The position numbers and the translations under genes were made by a program. Below the pieces are notes generated by a model. That model was not told the origin of the DNA and made no database searches. It saw only the letters and a list, made by a program, of their open reading frames with translations. From an uncultured beta proteobacterium (GTDB taxonomy: Bacteria; Pseudomonadota; Gammaproteobacteria; Burkholderiales; Burkholderiaceae_C), in NCBI GenBank assembly GCA_903870065.1, contig CAIQBN010000375.1:1-45495 (forward strand): a DNA stretch of 45,495 nucleotides, written 5' to 3'. Below are positions 28,945 to 38,969 of the stretch, piece by piece. The number at the start of each line of letters is the position of its first letter. Within the stretch, counting starts at the first letter, position 1.

Positions 28945-29505
28945 ATGCCATCTAGACCCCTATCCCACCAAGCCGCGCTCCTCGTGATCGACATGCAACG
29001 TGGAATTTGCGAAGGCGAGTACCAGGCGTTCGAGGCTGACGCATTGGTTGAACGTATCAATTCCTTGGCCAAGAGGGCGCGTGAGGCAAAGGTTCCTGTG
29101 ATCTGGATCCATCATGAAGAAGCGACCGGTCCGCTGCAGCACGGCACTGACGGGTGGCAACTCGCTCAAGGACTAAGCACCCAAACCAGTGACATTCTGG
29201 TTCGCAAAGCCACGCCCGACTCTTTTCTCCGTACCGGGCTGGAGCGTCTGCTTAAAGCCCATGGGGTCGACTCACTCATCGTCTGTGGATTGCAGACCGA
29301 GTATTGTGTGGATACAACAACCCGCCGTGCGCTGGCTCTTGGTTATCCGGTACAACTGGTGTCAGACGGGCACTCCACACTGGATACTGCTACGCTCACT
29401 GCGTCAAAGATTATCGAGCACCACAACGCAACGCTGGCCAATATCGATAGCTTCGGTTCGCGCGCGACGCTGGTAGCGGCCGCAGATGTTGGATTTCTGC
29501 AATGA
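28945..29505 (+). CDS. cysteine hydrolase, isochorismatase family
   Basis: ALLVIDMQRGICEG, LIVCGLQTEYCVDTTTRRALALGY. Confidence 0.92.
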   Translation: MPSRPLSHQAALLVIDMQRGICEGEYQAFEADALVERINSLAKRAREAKVPVIWIHHEEATGPLQHGTDGWQLAQGLSTQTSDILVRKATPDSFLRTGLERLLKAHGVDSLIVCGLQTEYCVDTTTRRALALGYPVQLVSDGHSTLDTATLTASKIIEHHNATLANIDSFGSRATLVAAADVGFLQ

Positions 29506-29518
29506 CTCCGATATCCGC

Positions 29519-30460
29519 TTAGGCGTATTCGGCCAGAGTCACCTTCATTTTTTTCATGGCAGCCACTTCGATCTGACGGATCCGCTCGGCGCTGACGCCA
29601 TATTCTGCAGCCAGATCGTGCAAGGTCATGCCGCCGGAGTTGTCGTCGGCCACTTTCAGCCAGCGCTCCTCCACAATGCGACGGCTGCGCGCGTCCAGTG
29701 CCGCCAGCGCGGTAGCGATGCCTTCAGTTGCCAGCACATCGCGTTGGCGCGCCTCGATCATGGCGACCGGTTCATGGCTGGTGTCTGTTAAATAGGCGAT
29801 TGGCCCGAATGCATCATCGCCGTCATCGGACGGACCGGGGTCAAGCAGCACATCTCCGCCAGACATGCGGGTTTCCATTTCAATGACTTCTTCGGGCTTG
29901 ACCTTGAGCTCACGCGCCATGGCGGTGATCTGCTCTGAATTGAGGGTATCGCGGTGGGTTCCAGCATCGGCCGCAGCGTCGTCACTCTTGAAGCGCTGCT
30001 TCATCGAGCGCAAGTTAAAAAACAACTTGCGTTGTGCCTTGGTCGTGGCAACTTTGACCATGCGCCAGTTTTTCAGGATGTACTCATGAATTTCAGCCTT
30101 GATCCAGTGCAGGGCGTAGCTCACCAGGCGCACGCCTTGATCCGGGTCGAATCGCTTGACTGCCTTCATCAGGCCAACATTGCCCTCTTGAATCAGGTCG
30201 CCATGTGGCAACCCGTAACCGAGGTACTGACGGGACACCGACACCACCAACCTCAAGTGAGATAGCACTAACTTACCTGCAGCCTCAAGATCGTTCTCGG
30301 TTTTAAACTGACGCGCAAACTTTTGCTCCTCTTCGAGAGTGAGCATTGGCAAGCGATTCGCTGCTGAAATATAGGCATCCAGATTGCCCAATGAAGGCAC
30401 CATCGACCAAGGATTGGCCAACGCCAGCGAGGGGGATGCGGATCCAATGTGTACGGACAT
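29519..30460 (-). CDS. rpoH: RNA polymerase sigma-32 factor
   Basis: LVLSHLRLVVSVSRQYLGYGLPHGDLIQEGNVGLMKAVKRFDPDQGVRLVSYALHWIKAEIHEYILKNWRMVKVATTKAQRKLFFNLR. Confidence 0.97.
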   Translation of the reverse strand: MSVHIGSASPSLALANPWSMVPSLGNLDAYISAANRLPMLTLEEEQKFARQFKTENDLEAAGKLVLSHLRLVVSVSRQYLGYGLPHGDLIQEGNVGLMKAVKRFDPDQGVRLVSYALHWIKAEIHEYILKNWRMVKVATTKAQRKLFFNLRSMKQRFKSDDAAADAGTHRDTLNSEQITAMARELKVKPEEVIEMETRMSGGDVLLDPGPSDDGDDAFGPIAYLTDTSHEPVAMIEARQRDVLATEGIATALAALDARSRRIVEERWLKVADDNSGGMTLHDLAAEYGVSAERIRQIEVAAMKKMKVTLAEYA

Positions 30461-30490
30461 ACCTGAACTCCTTGTGTATCGGATGCAATA

Positions 30491-30517
30491 TTAGCACTCT
30501 CTGTGAGTGAGTGCTAA
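30491..30517. promoter_or_regulatory. CIRCE element (HrcA operator) upstream of rpoH
   Basis: Exact TTAGCACTC-N9-GAGTGCTAA. Confidence 0.95.
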
Positions 30518-30573
30518 TAGAGAAGTTCAATGTCCCTGATAAAAATGTTGGTGCTGCTGCTAAAGCCGGACGT

Positions 30574-31866
30574 CTACCGGATATCCCACTCCGACAATTG
30601 CTGATTGGTTGCGATCAGCCGGGTCACCAGCATGTTAATGAACGCCTTGTCGAAGCAGGACTGCAACTCGGCGGACGCCTGTCGAAGCGAGGCGCTCTTG
30701 ATTTTCAGGACCGAAATTTTTGACTCGGCAATGACGGTGGCCGAGCGCAAATTTTCGTCAGCCTGCAGGTACGCCATTTCACCAATACTCACGCCAGCAC
30801 GCAGGCGGGTTAGCGCCAGCTTGCGTTTACTGACCTTGACCACGCCTTCTAGTAAAAGGTAGAAGGATTGCCCCACGGTTCCTTCTTCCATCAGAAGCGT
30901 TCCAGACTCCAACGCCCGGATACGTCCGAGCCGCAAAGTCTCCCATATCGCCACATCGGAGAAATTTTTGAAAAAGTCCAGCTGACGCAACGCTTGAAAC
31001 CGCTCGACTTCCGTGATTTGGGTCGCCAGCTTGGTGATGCTGCTGCTGGCACCAATGACGGCATTGGCAAAGTCGCTCCATTGCGCATAACGATTTTGCG
31101 GCTTCTTGGCCAGGGCGGTTCGAACCACGTCATCGAGCGAAGGCGGTAAATCGGGCCGCAGCACGCGCACCGGCACCGGTTCATCAGCTCCAATTTTGTA
31201 CAGGGTGGCGTAGTCGCTTTCTCCCTGAAACGGCTTTTGTCCGGTCAACAATTCATATAAAACAACCCCTAGCGAAAACATGTCGGAGTGTTGAGTCAGG
31301 CTTTCCTCACGAATCTGCTCCGGTGACATGTAAGACGGAGACCCAGTCAAGCCCGCAAGCTGGGTGATATCACCGTTTTGCGACAACGCGGTGCCAAAGT
31401 CGGTCAGCTTGACTTCGCCGTCATCACGCAGCAGCAAGTTCGCCGGCTTGATGTCACGATGCACCAGACCATGCAAGTGGGCGTATTCCAAAGCGTTGCA
31501 GCACTTGAACGCGATATCGAGCACTTCCGACACGGGCAGCAGCATGTCTGGCGATGTGTGTTGTTCCAGCGAGCGCCCCTTGACGTACTCCAGTACCAAG
31601 TAGGGTGGGTCGGCATGTTCGTCCACATCCACCAGAGAGACAATGTGAGGGTGGTTGATTCGTCCGGCAAGCACGGCCTCGTTGTGCAGCATTCGCCGGT
31701 ACTTGGCGGCCTGCATCGGGTCACTGAGCAAATGCGGGTGGATTTGTTTGATGGCGACCCAGTTGCCCCTGAAAGTGTCATGCGCCAAATACACAACGCC
31801 GCTGGCACCGCGACCTAATTCGCGTTCAATACGGTATTTGCCAATGACAACGGGTCCGGAATTCAT
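30574..31866 (-). CDS. Ser/Thr protein kinase with C-terminal cyclic-nucleotide-binding-like domain
   Basis: GRGASGVVY, VAIKQIH, VHRDIKPANLLL, LTDFGTA, SPEQIREESLT; C-terminal SGTLLMEEGTVGQSFYLLLEGVVKV...GEMAYLQADENLRSATV. Confidence 0.92.
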   Translation of the reverse strand: MNSGPVVIGKYRIERELGRGASGVVYLAHDTFRGNWVAIKQIHPHLLSDPMQAAKYRRMLHNEAVLAGRINHPHIVSLVDVDEHADPPYLVLEYVKGRSLEQHTSPDMLLPVSEVLDIAFKCCNALEYAHLHGLVHRDIKPANLLLRDDGEVKLTDFGTALSQNGDITQLAGLTGSPSYMSPEQIREESLTQHSDMFSLGVVLYELLTGQKPFQGESDYATLYKIGADEPVPVRVLRPDLPPSLDDVVRTALAKKPQNRYAQWSDFANAVIGASSSITKLATQITEVERFQALRQLDFFKNFSDVAIWETLRLGRIRALESGTLLMEEGTVGQSFYLLLEGVVKVSKRKLALTRLRAGVSIGEMAYLQADENLRSATVIAESKISVLKIKSASLRQASAELQSCFDKAFINMLVTRLIATNQQLSEWDIR

Positions 31867-31919
31867 ATATAAAATTGGCCTCTAGCCCTCGTTGAATAAG
31901 CAGGTGTAGCTATTAAAAC
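31867..31919 (-). repeat. ~55-bp repeat copy between the kinase and Bug genes
   Basis: Reverse complement TTTTAATAGCTACACCTGCTTATTCAACGAGGGCTAGAGGCCAATTTTA; near-consensus. Confidence 0.85.
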
Positions 31920-31929
31920 AGGAGCATTT

Positions 31930-32934
31930 TCAGTCCACCCGCGCACCGGATATTTTTACGACCTGCGCCCATTTGCGATGTTCGCTCTCGATCAATGTGG
32001 CAAATTGGGCCGGCGTGTTGCCGCTGGGTATGGCGCCTTGGGCAAGCATTTTTTCGCTAATTGCCGGGTTGTTGAGCGCCTTGGCAACTTCTTGCTGCAA
32101 GCGATTGATCACTTCGGTTGGCGTGCCGGCAGGTGCCAGCAGCCCAAACCAGCTGGTGGCCTCGAAGCCTTTTAGTCCTGCAGCCTCTTCAATGGTTGGG
32201 GCGTCAGGCAGAGCGGCAGACCGGGTGGCACTGGTTACCGCCAGGGCTTTGAGTTTCCCGCTCTTGATCAACTGCATCGCCGACGGCAAATTGTCAAACA
32301 TCACGTCGACCTGGCCGCCCACCAGATCCAATAGTGCAGGACCGGATCCACGGTAAGGGATATGGGTCATGAATACGCCGGTCTGGCTTTTGAACAGTTC
32401 ACCTGCCAGGTGGATGGATGTGCCGTTTCCGCTGGACCCCATGTTGAGCTTGCCAGGCCTGGATTTGGCCAACACGATGAAATCCTTAACGGTATGGATG
32501 CCGTTTGCAACTGCCATTTCGCTGGGGACCACCATCACGTTGGGCACGCTTGCGACCAACGTGACGGGCGCAAAATCCTTGAACGGATCGTAGGGCAGCT
32601 TGGGGTACAGCGCGCGATTGATGCCGTGCGTACCCACGGTGCCCATCAACACGGTGTAGCCGTCAGCCGCCGACTTGGCAACCTGCTCTGCTCCGAGGTT
32701 GCCGCCCGCGCCGGGCTTGTTGTCGACCACAAATTGCTGACCGAATGCCTTGCTCAACTCTGGCGCAATGGCCCGCGCCAGAATGTCGGTGGTGCCACCC
32801 GGAGCAAAGGGAACCACGATGCGCACCGGCTTGTTGGGCCAGGCACTTTGAGCGATGGCAGCGCTGCTGCACAATGCCAGCAACACGGCAGAGCCGGCAA
32901 GAAGCAGTCGGCGACTCGAATTGAATGGTTTCAT
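31930..32934 (-). CDS. tripartite tricarboxylate transporter substrate-binding protein (Bug/TctC family)
   Basis: [63 protein letters not shown]. Confidence 0.93.
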   Translation of the reverse strand: MKPFNSSRRLLLAGSAVLLALCSSAAIAQSAWPNKPVRIVVPFAPGGTTDILARAIAPELSKAFGQQFVVDNKPGAGGNLGAEQVAKSAADGYTVLMGTVGTHGINRALYPKLPYDPFKDFAPVTLVASVPNVMVVPSEMAVANGIHTVKDFIVLAKSRPGKLNMGSSGNGTSIHLAGELFKSQTGVFMTHIPYRGSGPALLDLVGGQVDVMFDNLPSAMQLIKSGKLKALAVTSATRSAALPDAPTIEEAAGLKGFEATSWFGLLAPAGTPTEVINRLQQEVAKALNNPAISEKMLAQGAIPSGNTPAQFATLIESEHRKWAQVVKISGARVD

Positions 32935-33025
32935 GGTGGGTCTCCCGTTTTGGCCTGTGTAGCCCATCATAAACAGTTGTTCAGTGCAGCGCGCAACGAC
33001 GACAGGCGAAAACCGGTTATCGGCC

Positions 33026-33952
33026 TCAGGGCGCAATCTGCAGCTGAGCCAAGTCCAGCAACCGATAGTGCGCGCACCGGCCCTTGTCTCTGTCCCCATC
33101 ATCGCTCACCAGAATGACCATTTGGCGCCCATTCACGGTGGCTGCGCTGACCCCTTCCGTGTTTTCAAATCCGGGCACCCCGTCGGCCGAGACACGGCGG
33201 GCGGTTGAGCCAGGTTTACCGTTCCAGAACCACAGTTCAAAGCAAATACCCTGGCGCGTCGGCGGGCCAGCAACAATAAGAAAACCGCCCAGCGCCTGCA
33301 AATAAGCCATGGCACGAATTCCATTGCCATTCAAATCCAACGTGTCAAGAACCGCAGAAATTTGGGGTGCTGCATGTTGTTCGAAAACCCCAACCGGGTT
33401 TGTAATGGTGGCGACGATGGCGCGCTGATCGATCAACGGGCTGCGAAAGCCGACCAACAGGCGTTGCTGGTCGGCGCTGATTTCCAGGGCTTCCATGTTC
33501 AGCCCGCCCTCACTTTTTGCATCGCCGCTTGCGGCGGCCTCTGCCAGAATCGGATGGGCCTCGGATAACGCCTGTTTTAGCCCCCCCACCACCACCGGTT
33601 CCGTGATCCGGTGGCCGTCGATGCGAAAGCGCGCCAGTTTGTTACGCAATTTCTTATTGTCCCCGTCCGCATTGCGGGAGTGGGATGTGAGTGCATAAAT
33701 ATTGCCGGCCTGGTCGGCCGTGATGCCCTCCAGATCATCGAGTTTCCAGACGGCATCACCAGCCTGAAAAAACCCGGGACTTAGCGCCGTGGTAGTCACT
33801 TGGCCGTGGGCATCGAAAGTAATCAGGCTGAAGGGATGGTCCTTCTCATCCTCGATCACCAAAAAGCGCCCATCGGCCAGTTGCTGGATGCCTGAGGGTT
33901 CATAGATTCCGTCGAGTGGCACTAGCTGTGCGGTAATGGGCTGCATGGTCAT
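33026..33952 (-). CDS. DUF3616-like protein
   Basis: [68 protein letters not shown]. Confidence 0.7.
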   Translation of the reverse strand: MTMQPITAQLVPLDGIYEPSGIQQLADGRFLVIEDEKDHPFSLITFDAHGQVTTTALSPGFFQAGDAVWKLDDLEGITADQAGNIYALTSHSRNADGDNKKLRNKLARFRIDGHRITEPVVVGGLKQALSEAHPILAEAAASGDAKSEGGLNMEALEISADQQRLLVGFRSPLIDQRAIVATITNPVGVFEQHAAPQISAVLDTLDLNGNGIRAMAYLQALGGFLIVAGPPTRQGICFELWFWNGKPGSTARRVSADGVPGFENTEGVSAATVNGRQMVILVSDDGDRDKGRCAHYRLLDLAQLQIAP

Positions 33953-34053
33953 GATTGTCAACGAAGTCAGCTGGCATGAAAGGCGCTCGCCGCGGTGCCA
34001 GGCGATATGATGCGCCAGATCAGACTGCCGCAACCCACAAAGAGACACCTACC

Positions 34054-35712
34054 ATGCGAACCCTTGCCAGCTCTGCGCGCAGTTGCCTGCCGTCACTTGT
34101 CCGTTGCACAGTTTTTGCTGTGGCTTGTGGGGTCGCATGTGGGGTGGCAGTTGCGCAGGCTACATGGAACACCCAGACCGGGGTGGTGTTGGTCGGCAAG
34201 GTGGTCACCATGAATGATGCGGGTGACGTGCTGCCAGATGCGCGGGTCTGGCTCGCCGACGGCGTGATTCAGGCCGTCGCCCGCATGGGAGAGGCCTTGC
34301 CGGACGGCGCCAGGGACGCACCAGTTGTGCAGAGTCAGGGCGTTATTTATCCCGGCATCATCGACTTGCACAACCACCCCGAATATGCAATTTACCCACT
34401 GATGCCGATTCGGCGCAGCTACCGCGACCGCTACGAGTGGCGCTGGTACGACGATGCCTATAACAAGCGCATCACGTTTGCGCAAGAGGTTCTGACGCGG
34501 CCGCATTACCTGGACTTGGGCATGGAGATTGGACGGTACGGGGAATACAAGGCACTTGCAGGGGGTACCACCACCTTGCAAGGAGGACGTATCAACCTGG
34601 CCTATTCCAAAGAAGAATGTCTGGTGCGCAATATCGAGAATTCGGCGGTAGAGTCGCGCATGGCGAGCAGTCGTGTTGATATGGGGCGCAGTTCGAAGGA
34701 GTGGGCTGCGATGCAGTCCGAACGCGCCAAGGGCCTGTTGGTGGTGCACTTGGCAGAAGGACCCTCACCGCGCATGGCGACAGAATTTTTCGCGCTCAAA
34801 GACAGTAACCTGCTCGGCCCCGAGCTTATCGCGATTCATGGTGTGGGCCTGACTGAACCCCAGATCCAGGAACTGGCAGCCGTGGGTGCGAAACTGGTGT
34901 GGTCACCCCTGTCCAACTTCATGTTGTATGGCAAGACGGCCAATGTAGCAGCAGCCAAACGCGCCGGTTTATCGATCAGCCTGGCACCGGATTGGGCGCC
35001 ATCGGGCAGCAAGTCCAGCCTGGGGGAGCTCAAAGTGGCGGATTTGGTCAACAAGCATGCGCTTGGGGGGTTGTTCAGCGACCGAGAACTGGTGGAAATG
35101 GTAACGCGCAAGCCCGCCGATGCCATGGGTTGGGGGCAGCGACTGGGACAGATCAGCCCAGGGTACCTGGCCGACGTGCTGGTAGTGGATGACCGTCAAC
35201 CCGACCCCTATCGCAATTTGATCAACACGATCGAAGAACAGATTCAACTGGTTGCCGTGCGCGGGGAACCGCTGTATGGGGACGCCGATGTGCTGAAGTT
35301 GGCGCGGGGAACCATGGTTGGGCTGGAGTTGACGTCGACATTCAAGAAGGCTGGTCGCAGCAAAGCCATGACACCCAATTGTCCTTCGACAGCATTGGCC
35401 CCGATGACCGTGGCAGAGACGAAAGCGCGTATTCAGCAGGGCTTGCAGTTTGATGCCGGGCAATTGGCCAGTCGCTTGACGCCGGAGCAGTTGGCGAAAG
35501 ATTTTGCCCAGTGCAGCTTGCCGCCGCCCAGCGTCAACGCATCCAGCGCGGATGCACGGCGCCTGCTGGCCTGCCGTTTTGGTTTACCGTTCGAAAAGAC
35601 CCGTTTGAGCGCGCTGACCACCAACGAGGACACTGAGTTTTTCTCCAGGCTGATGAAGAATCCCAATTTGCCGAAGTATTTGCGGACCCTGCCGCGGTAT
35701 TACCGACAATGA
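34054..35712 (+). CDS. secreted amidohydrolase-family protein
   Basis: Signal peptide; GIIDLHNHPEYAIYP, LVWSPLSNFMLYGKTANVAAAKRAGLSISLAPDWAPSG; ~100-aa C-terminal extension. Confidence 0.85.
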   Translation: MRTLASSARSCLPSLVRCTVFAVACGVACGVAVAQATWNTQTGVVLVGKVVTMNDAGDVLPDARVWLADGVIQAVARMGEALPDGARDAPVVQSQGVIYPGIIDLHNHPEYAIYPLMPIRRSYRDRYEWRWYDDAYNKRITFAQEVLTRPHYLDLGMEIGRYGEYKALAGGTTTLQGGRINLAYSKEECLVRNIENSAVESRMASSRVDMGRSSKEWAAMQSERAKGLLVVHLAEGPSPRMATEFFALKDSNLLGPELIAIHGVGLTEPQIQELAAVGAKLVWSPLSNFMLYGKTANVAAAKRAGLSISLAPDWAPSGSKSSLGELKVADLVNKHALGGLFSDRELVEMVTRKPADAMGWGQRLGQISPGYLADVLVVDDRQPDPYRNLINTIEEQIQLVAVRGEPLYGDADVLKLARGTMVGLELTSTFKKAGRSKAMTPNCPSTALAPMTVAETKARIQQGLQFDAGQLASRLTPEQLAKDFAQCSLPPPSVNASSADARRLLACRFGLPFEKTRLSALTTNEDTEFFSRLMKNPNLPKYLRTLPRYYRQ

Positions 35713-35769
35713 TAAAAATAGCCTCTAGCCCTCATTAAATAAGGGTTTTATGCTATTCATTCAATAGCG
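35711..35769 (-). repeat. ~55-bp repeat copy immediately after the amidohydrolase stop codon
   Basis: Reverse complement CTATTGAATGAATAGCATAAAACCCTTATTTAATGAGGGCTAGAGGCTATTTTTATC. Confidence 0.85.
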
Positions 35770-35842
35770 TATTTTTGATTTTCTGATTTTTCCTTGGGGT
35801 ATTGCCATGGACACCCAGTCGCCCCTGCGGGCAGCCAGCGTG

Positions 35843-36382
35843 TCAAAACGATGATCCCGGCTCACTGAGAAAGGCCACCTCCGGCGCGCTCGAAGCCCTG
35901 TCAAGCACGTGGTTTCGATGTGGATAGCGGCCAAAGCGCTCAATGATTGCCTGATGCCGTAGTTCAAAGTCCAAATTAGCTTCCATGCCGGGTTGCGAAA
36001 ACAATTCCACTGCTTGCTGGTGAATCACAACGGATTCGCTGTGCATATAGGGCATGTAGGCAAAAATCCGTTGCGCCACTGGCAGGCTCTGGTCCTCGCC
36101 AGTGGCGACCAATTCTTGCGCCAGTACCAGAGCCAGATCATCCTGGGCAAAGGCGCGCGGCGTGTCCCGGAAAACATTGCGTGAAAACTGATCAAGCACC
36201 AAAATCTCTGCCAGCCGCCCCTGTGCCGTGGTGCGCCAGGCGTATAGCTCGCAGCGGGCAGCGGCCTCCAGTGTGGAGCCAAAGCGCCAGCGCATTGCCT
36301 CATCGAGTGCCGGGTCTTTGGTGAAGTGCTGAGCGCCAGTGAGCTCGTGAAACCAGAAGTGAAGGATGTCATTGGCGTGCAT
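35843..36382 (-). CDS. DUF924 family protein
   Basis: ILHFWFHELTGAQHFTKDPALDEAMRWRFG, LAEILVLDQFSRNVFRDTPRAFAQD. Confidence 0.9.
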   Translation of the reverse strand: MHANDILHFWFHELTGAQHFTKDPALDEAMRWRFGSTLEAAARCELYAWRTTAQGRLAEILVLDQFSRNVFRDTPRAFAQDDLALVLAQELVATGEDQSLPVAQRIFAYMPYMHSESVVIHQQAVELFSQPGMEANLDFELRHQAIIERFGRYPHRNHVLDRASSAPEVAFLSEPGSSF

Positions 36383-36606
36383 GGGACTTATCCTGAATTG
36401 GTGGTGCAGTGGTTGGGCACAGTGTATTTGAGTTCCGAATCGCGCCTTACCACAGGTCGGTTCGCGAAATATCCGATGCCAGCGCACTGCCTAAAAACGC
36501 AGCACTGCTGGCAAAGTGAGTACTGGTGTGGGTTTGACGGCTTGTAAACACGCTTATCCACAGCCTAGCCCACAGACCGCAGGGGCAAGTATTTTTTTGG
36601 ACGTGT

Positions 36607-36855
36607 TCAGTGTGTGACGAATGTGTAGATGACATCTTCGCTCTCAACCATGTCCAGAATGCTGTCGAGCACCGCTTCGTCGTGGGTGCTGGACCATGTT
36701 TCTTCAGGGTCGCTGGAAAACAGGGGCTCAATTGCCATATCCAGAAACTGATTGTCGGGCAGCTTGATAACCTGCCCGCCCTCGGAGGTTCGAACCAGCT
36801 CCCAGTCCTGCGGTACTGACATTTCGAGTTCAATGGTGACACGTAGCTTTTTCAT
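36607..36855 (-). CDS. hypothetical protein (82 aa)
   Basis: ORF only: MKKLRVTIELEMSVPQDWELVRTSEGGQVIKLPDNQFLDMAIEPLFSSDPEETW. Confidence 0.55.
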   Translation of the reverse strand: MKKLRVTIELEMSVPQDWELVRTSEGGQVIKLPDNQFLDMAIEPLFSSDPEETWSSTHDEAVLDSILDMVESEDVIYTFVTH

Positions 36856-36983
36856 GAGGACTCTCCAGAAGGCTTGATGGTACGGGTTAATGCAGGACAA
36901 ATTGTGGGATTGTTTCGACTGTGATTCCATCCACTCGTAGGCCGTCCAGCCAGCAGGGCGCGGGTGGGTACCAGATCACGAGG

Positions 36984-38294
36984 CTAGTGCGCGAGTTTTT
37001 TGAGTTTGGCCATGTGGTTGCGGTAGACCGCCGCACACGCCAGCAGGTTGCGCAGCAGCCAGCCGTTGGAGACGATCAACCCCGCACCAGCGGCTTGGGT
37101 GAACCATGTTGGCCAGATTACCGCCGACAGTAACAAAGTCAGACTCAGGTAGTGGCTGATGGCCTGCCTGTCAATTTGGTGCTGCGCCAGTACTATTTTC
37201 ATATTGGGCGCATTGAGGCGACCCTCTCCGTGCTCGCGCAAATGCAACCAGACCAAGAAGGGCACGATCTTGTACATCATGCCAATGATCACGGAGGTGA
37301 AGCCCCCGAACAAAACCAGGACACCCAGCAGCATTGGCCAGCCCCGCCATGCGCCAAATGGTGCAAACCAGGCCGCCGCCATCCACACCGCGCATGCAGT
37401 CACGGTGCACAGCATGGCCAGAAACCACAGCCGCCCGGTGGTATCTCGCCTGGCGCGCCGACTGCGCTGCTGCAGGTGCAAGGTCATCACCGCCAGCGCT
37501 GCCGCGATCAGAACAATGCCTGCAGCGAGCGTCGATGCCAGTGGTTCCCAACCCAGCCAATCGGCAGCCGACCAAAGCAGCACAGATGTGCTTGCACTCA
37601 CCGCAAAGCTTCCGGCAAACCAGTGTGGGTAGGCAGGTGTTTGCTGAAACATGGGTACCACCGTCAGGGCGACTGAGCCGACCGTAATCAAGCCCCAGCC
37701 GACGAATCCCCAGGTCAGGTGCAAGTTGGTGAGCAGTGCCAGTGGCAACGTCAAAGACCAGTCCAAGGACAATGCGAGCAGGGCGCCCAGGCTGACAGTC
37801 ACCCCTAGACCGCTTAGTGCCAAGCGCAGTCCGAAAACCACATGGCTCTTGGTTTGTGTTCTGTGCAACGCCAATGCCGCTGCCACAATAAACCCGCCTA
37901 CGCCAATGCATAGCAAGGACGCCGCAATGGTAAACAGCGGGGGCCAGGGTACCAAAAACGCAGCGACCAGGCACAGAGCGCCTGGCGTGATGGTGGTGTG
38001 TACCAGGCCCGCAACACGTGGCGCGCGGGCGATGGACGCGCCCGCCACCACTGGAAGCAATTGTTGAAGGGAACCCAGTACCGATTGCAGTACAAAGCCG
38101 GCGGTGATCAAGTGGGTTAGGGCTAGGGCAGCGGGTGACCAACGCGTCTCGAACAGGGATGGGCCGCTGTAGATCATCAGGCAACCCGCCGCCATGCCAA
38201 ACAACGGGGCTGTCAAAAAGAACCGCATCGGTACTCCGATTGCCGGGGTGCTTTCCAGGGACAGCGTGGCCTGCATCAGGCGGACATGCGCCAA
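36984..38294 (-). CDS. multi-TM membrane protein with conserved-looking intramembrane His (NnrS/heme-copper-oxidase-like)
   Basis: ALTHLITAGFVLQSVLGSLQQLLPVVAG, GLVHTTITPG, NLHLTWGFVGWGLITVGSVALTVVPMFQQTP, IGMMYKIVPFLVWLHL. Confidence 0.7.
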   Translation of the reverse strand: MAHVRLMQATLSLESTPAIGVPMRFFLTAPLFGMAAGCLMIYSGPSLFETRWSPAALALTHLITAGFVLQSVLGSLQQLLPVVAGASIARAPRVAGLVHTTITPGALCLVAAFLVPWPPLFTIAASLLCIGVGGFIVAAALALHRTQTKSHVVFGLRLALSGLGVTVSLGALLALSLDWSLTLPLALLTNLHLTWGFVGWGLITVGSVALTVVPMFQQTPAYPHWFAGSFAVSASTSVLLWSAADWLGWEPLASTLAAGIVLIAAALAVMTLHLQQRSRRARRDTTGRLWFLAMLCTVTACAVWMAAAWFAPFGAWRGWPMLLGVLVLFGGFTSVIIGMMYKIVPFLVWLHLREHGEGRLNAPNMKIVLAQHQIDRQAISHYLSLTLLLSAVIWPTWFTQAAGAGLIVSNGWLLRNLLACAAVYRNHMAKLKKLAH

Positions 38295-38512
38295 ATCAGA
38301 ATTTCAATCGTGCCTTGGGGGGTGATTTCTGTCCGATGTGTAAAGCCCTGCTTTTGCAGCGCGCGATACAGTGGAAAGGGTTCGCGCAAAAGGATCAGTT
38401 TCAGCGTTTGTCCAGCACCTAGCAAATCAAGCGCTTCCATGGTCACGACAAAGGGCTCGGGGGGTTCCATATCGCGCGCATCGATAGTGATGTCGGTCGT
38501 AGTGGTTTCCAT
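38276..38512 (-). CDS. DUF2249 domain protein
   Basis: ITIDARDMEPPEPFVVTMEALDLLGAGQTLKLILLREPFPLYRALQKQGFTHRTE. Confidence 0.85.
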   Translation of the reverse strand: METTTTDITIDARDMEPPEPFVVTMEALDLLGAGQTLKLILLREPFPLYRALQKQGFTHRTEITPQGTIEILIWRMSA

Positions 38513-38516
38513 CGTT

Positions 38517-38969
38517 TCAGTCCCGCTGGTGTGCAATTTTTTCCGCCAATTGGGTTATCAATGCGCCGCGTTGGGCGACGAGCTGCTGGTCACACAGGGG
38601 GTACAGGACGTTTTCTTCTTTGACATTGTGCTGTTGCAGCATGATGAGAAGGGTTTCCGCCTCACCGGCAAAGGCATCCGCATCCCTCTGATCCACCGCA
38701 TGGCGCGCAGCCGCCATCAAATCGCGTAGCTGGAGATGCTCATTTCGCATAACCTGGGTCGGGCCTGCACGCAGGGCTGTCATGGCCTCGAAAGCGGGAA
38801 ACAACAAGCTCTCTTCGGCTTCAAAGTGCTGCAAAACCAATTGTTGAAACTGTGCGAAGGCGGCACTTGCCCGACCCCACTCCTGCTGAAGGACAGCATG
38901 CTCGGCCTCGATAAGAGACCCGTCACACAGCCGATGGTCGCGGGTCAATAGTGCTTGGATGGTGGGCAT
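38517..38969 (-). CDS. hemerythrin HHE domain protein (start approximate)
   Basis: LLTRDHRLCDGSLIEAE, FQQLVLQHFEAEESLLFPAFEA, MRNEHLQLRDLM, LQQHNVKEENVLYPLCD. Confidence 0.88.
   Translation of the reverse strand: MPTIQALLTRDHRLCDGSLIEAEHAVLQQEWGRASAAFAQFQQLVLQHFEAEESLLFPAFEAMTALRAGPTQVMRNEHLQLRDLMAAARHAVDQRDADAFAGEAETLLIMLQQHNVKEENVLYPLCDQQLVAQRGALITQLAEKIAHQRD

Noticed and set aside
37171-38184. 337-aa minus-strand ORF overlapping the multi-TM gene
   Set aside because: Same strand but other frame within a gene with good TM pattern; Arg/Cys/Gly-rich translation typical of an out-of-frame GC-rich ORF
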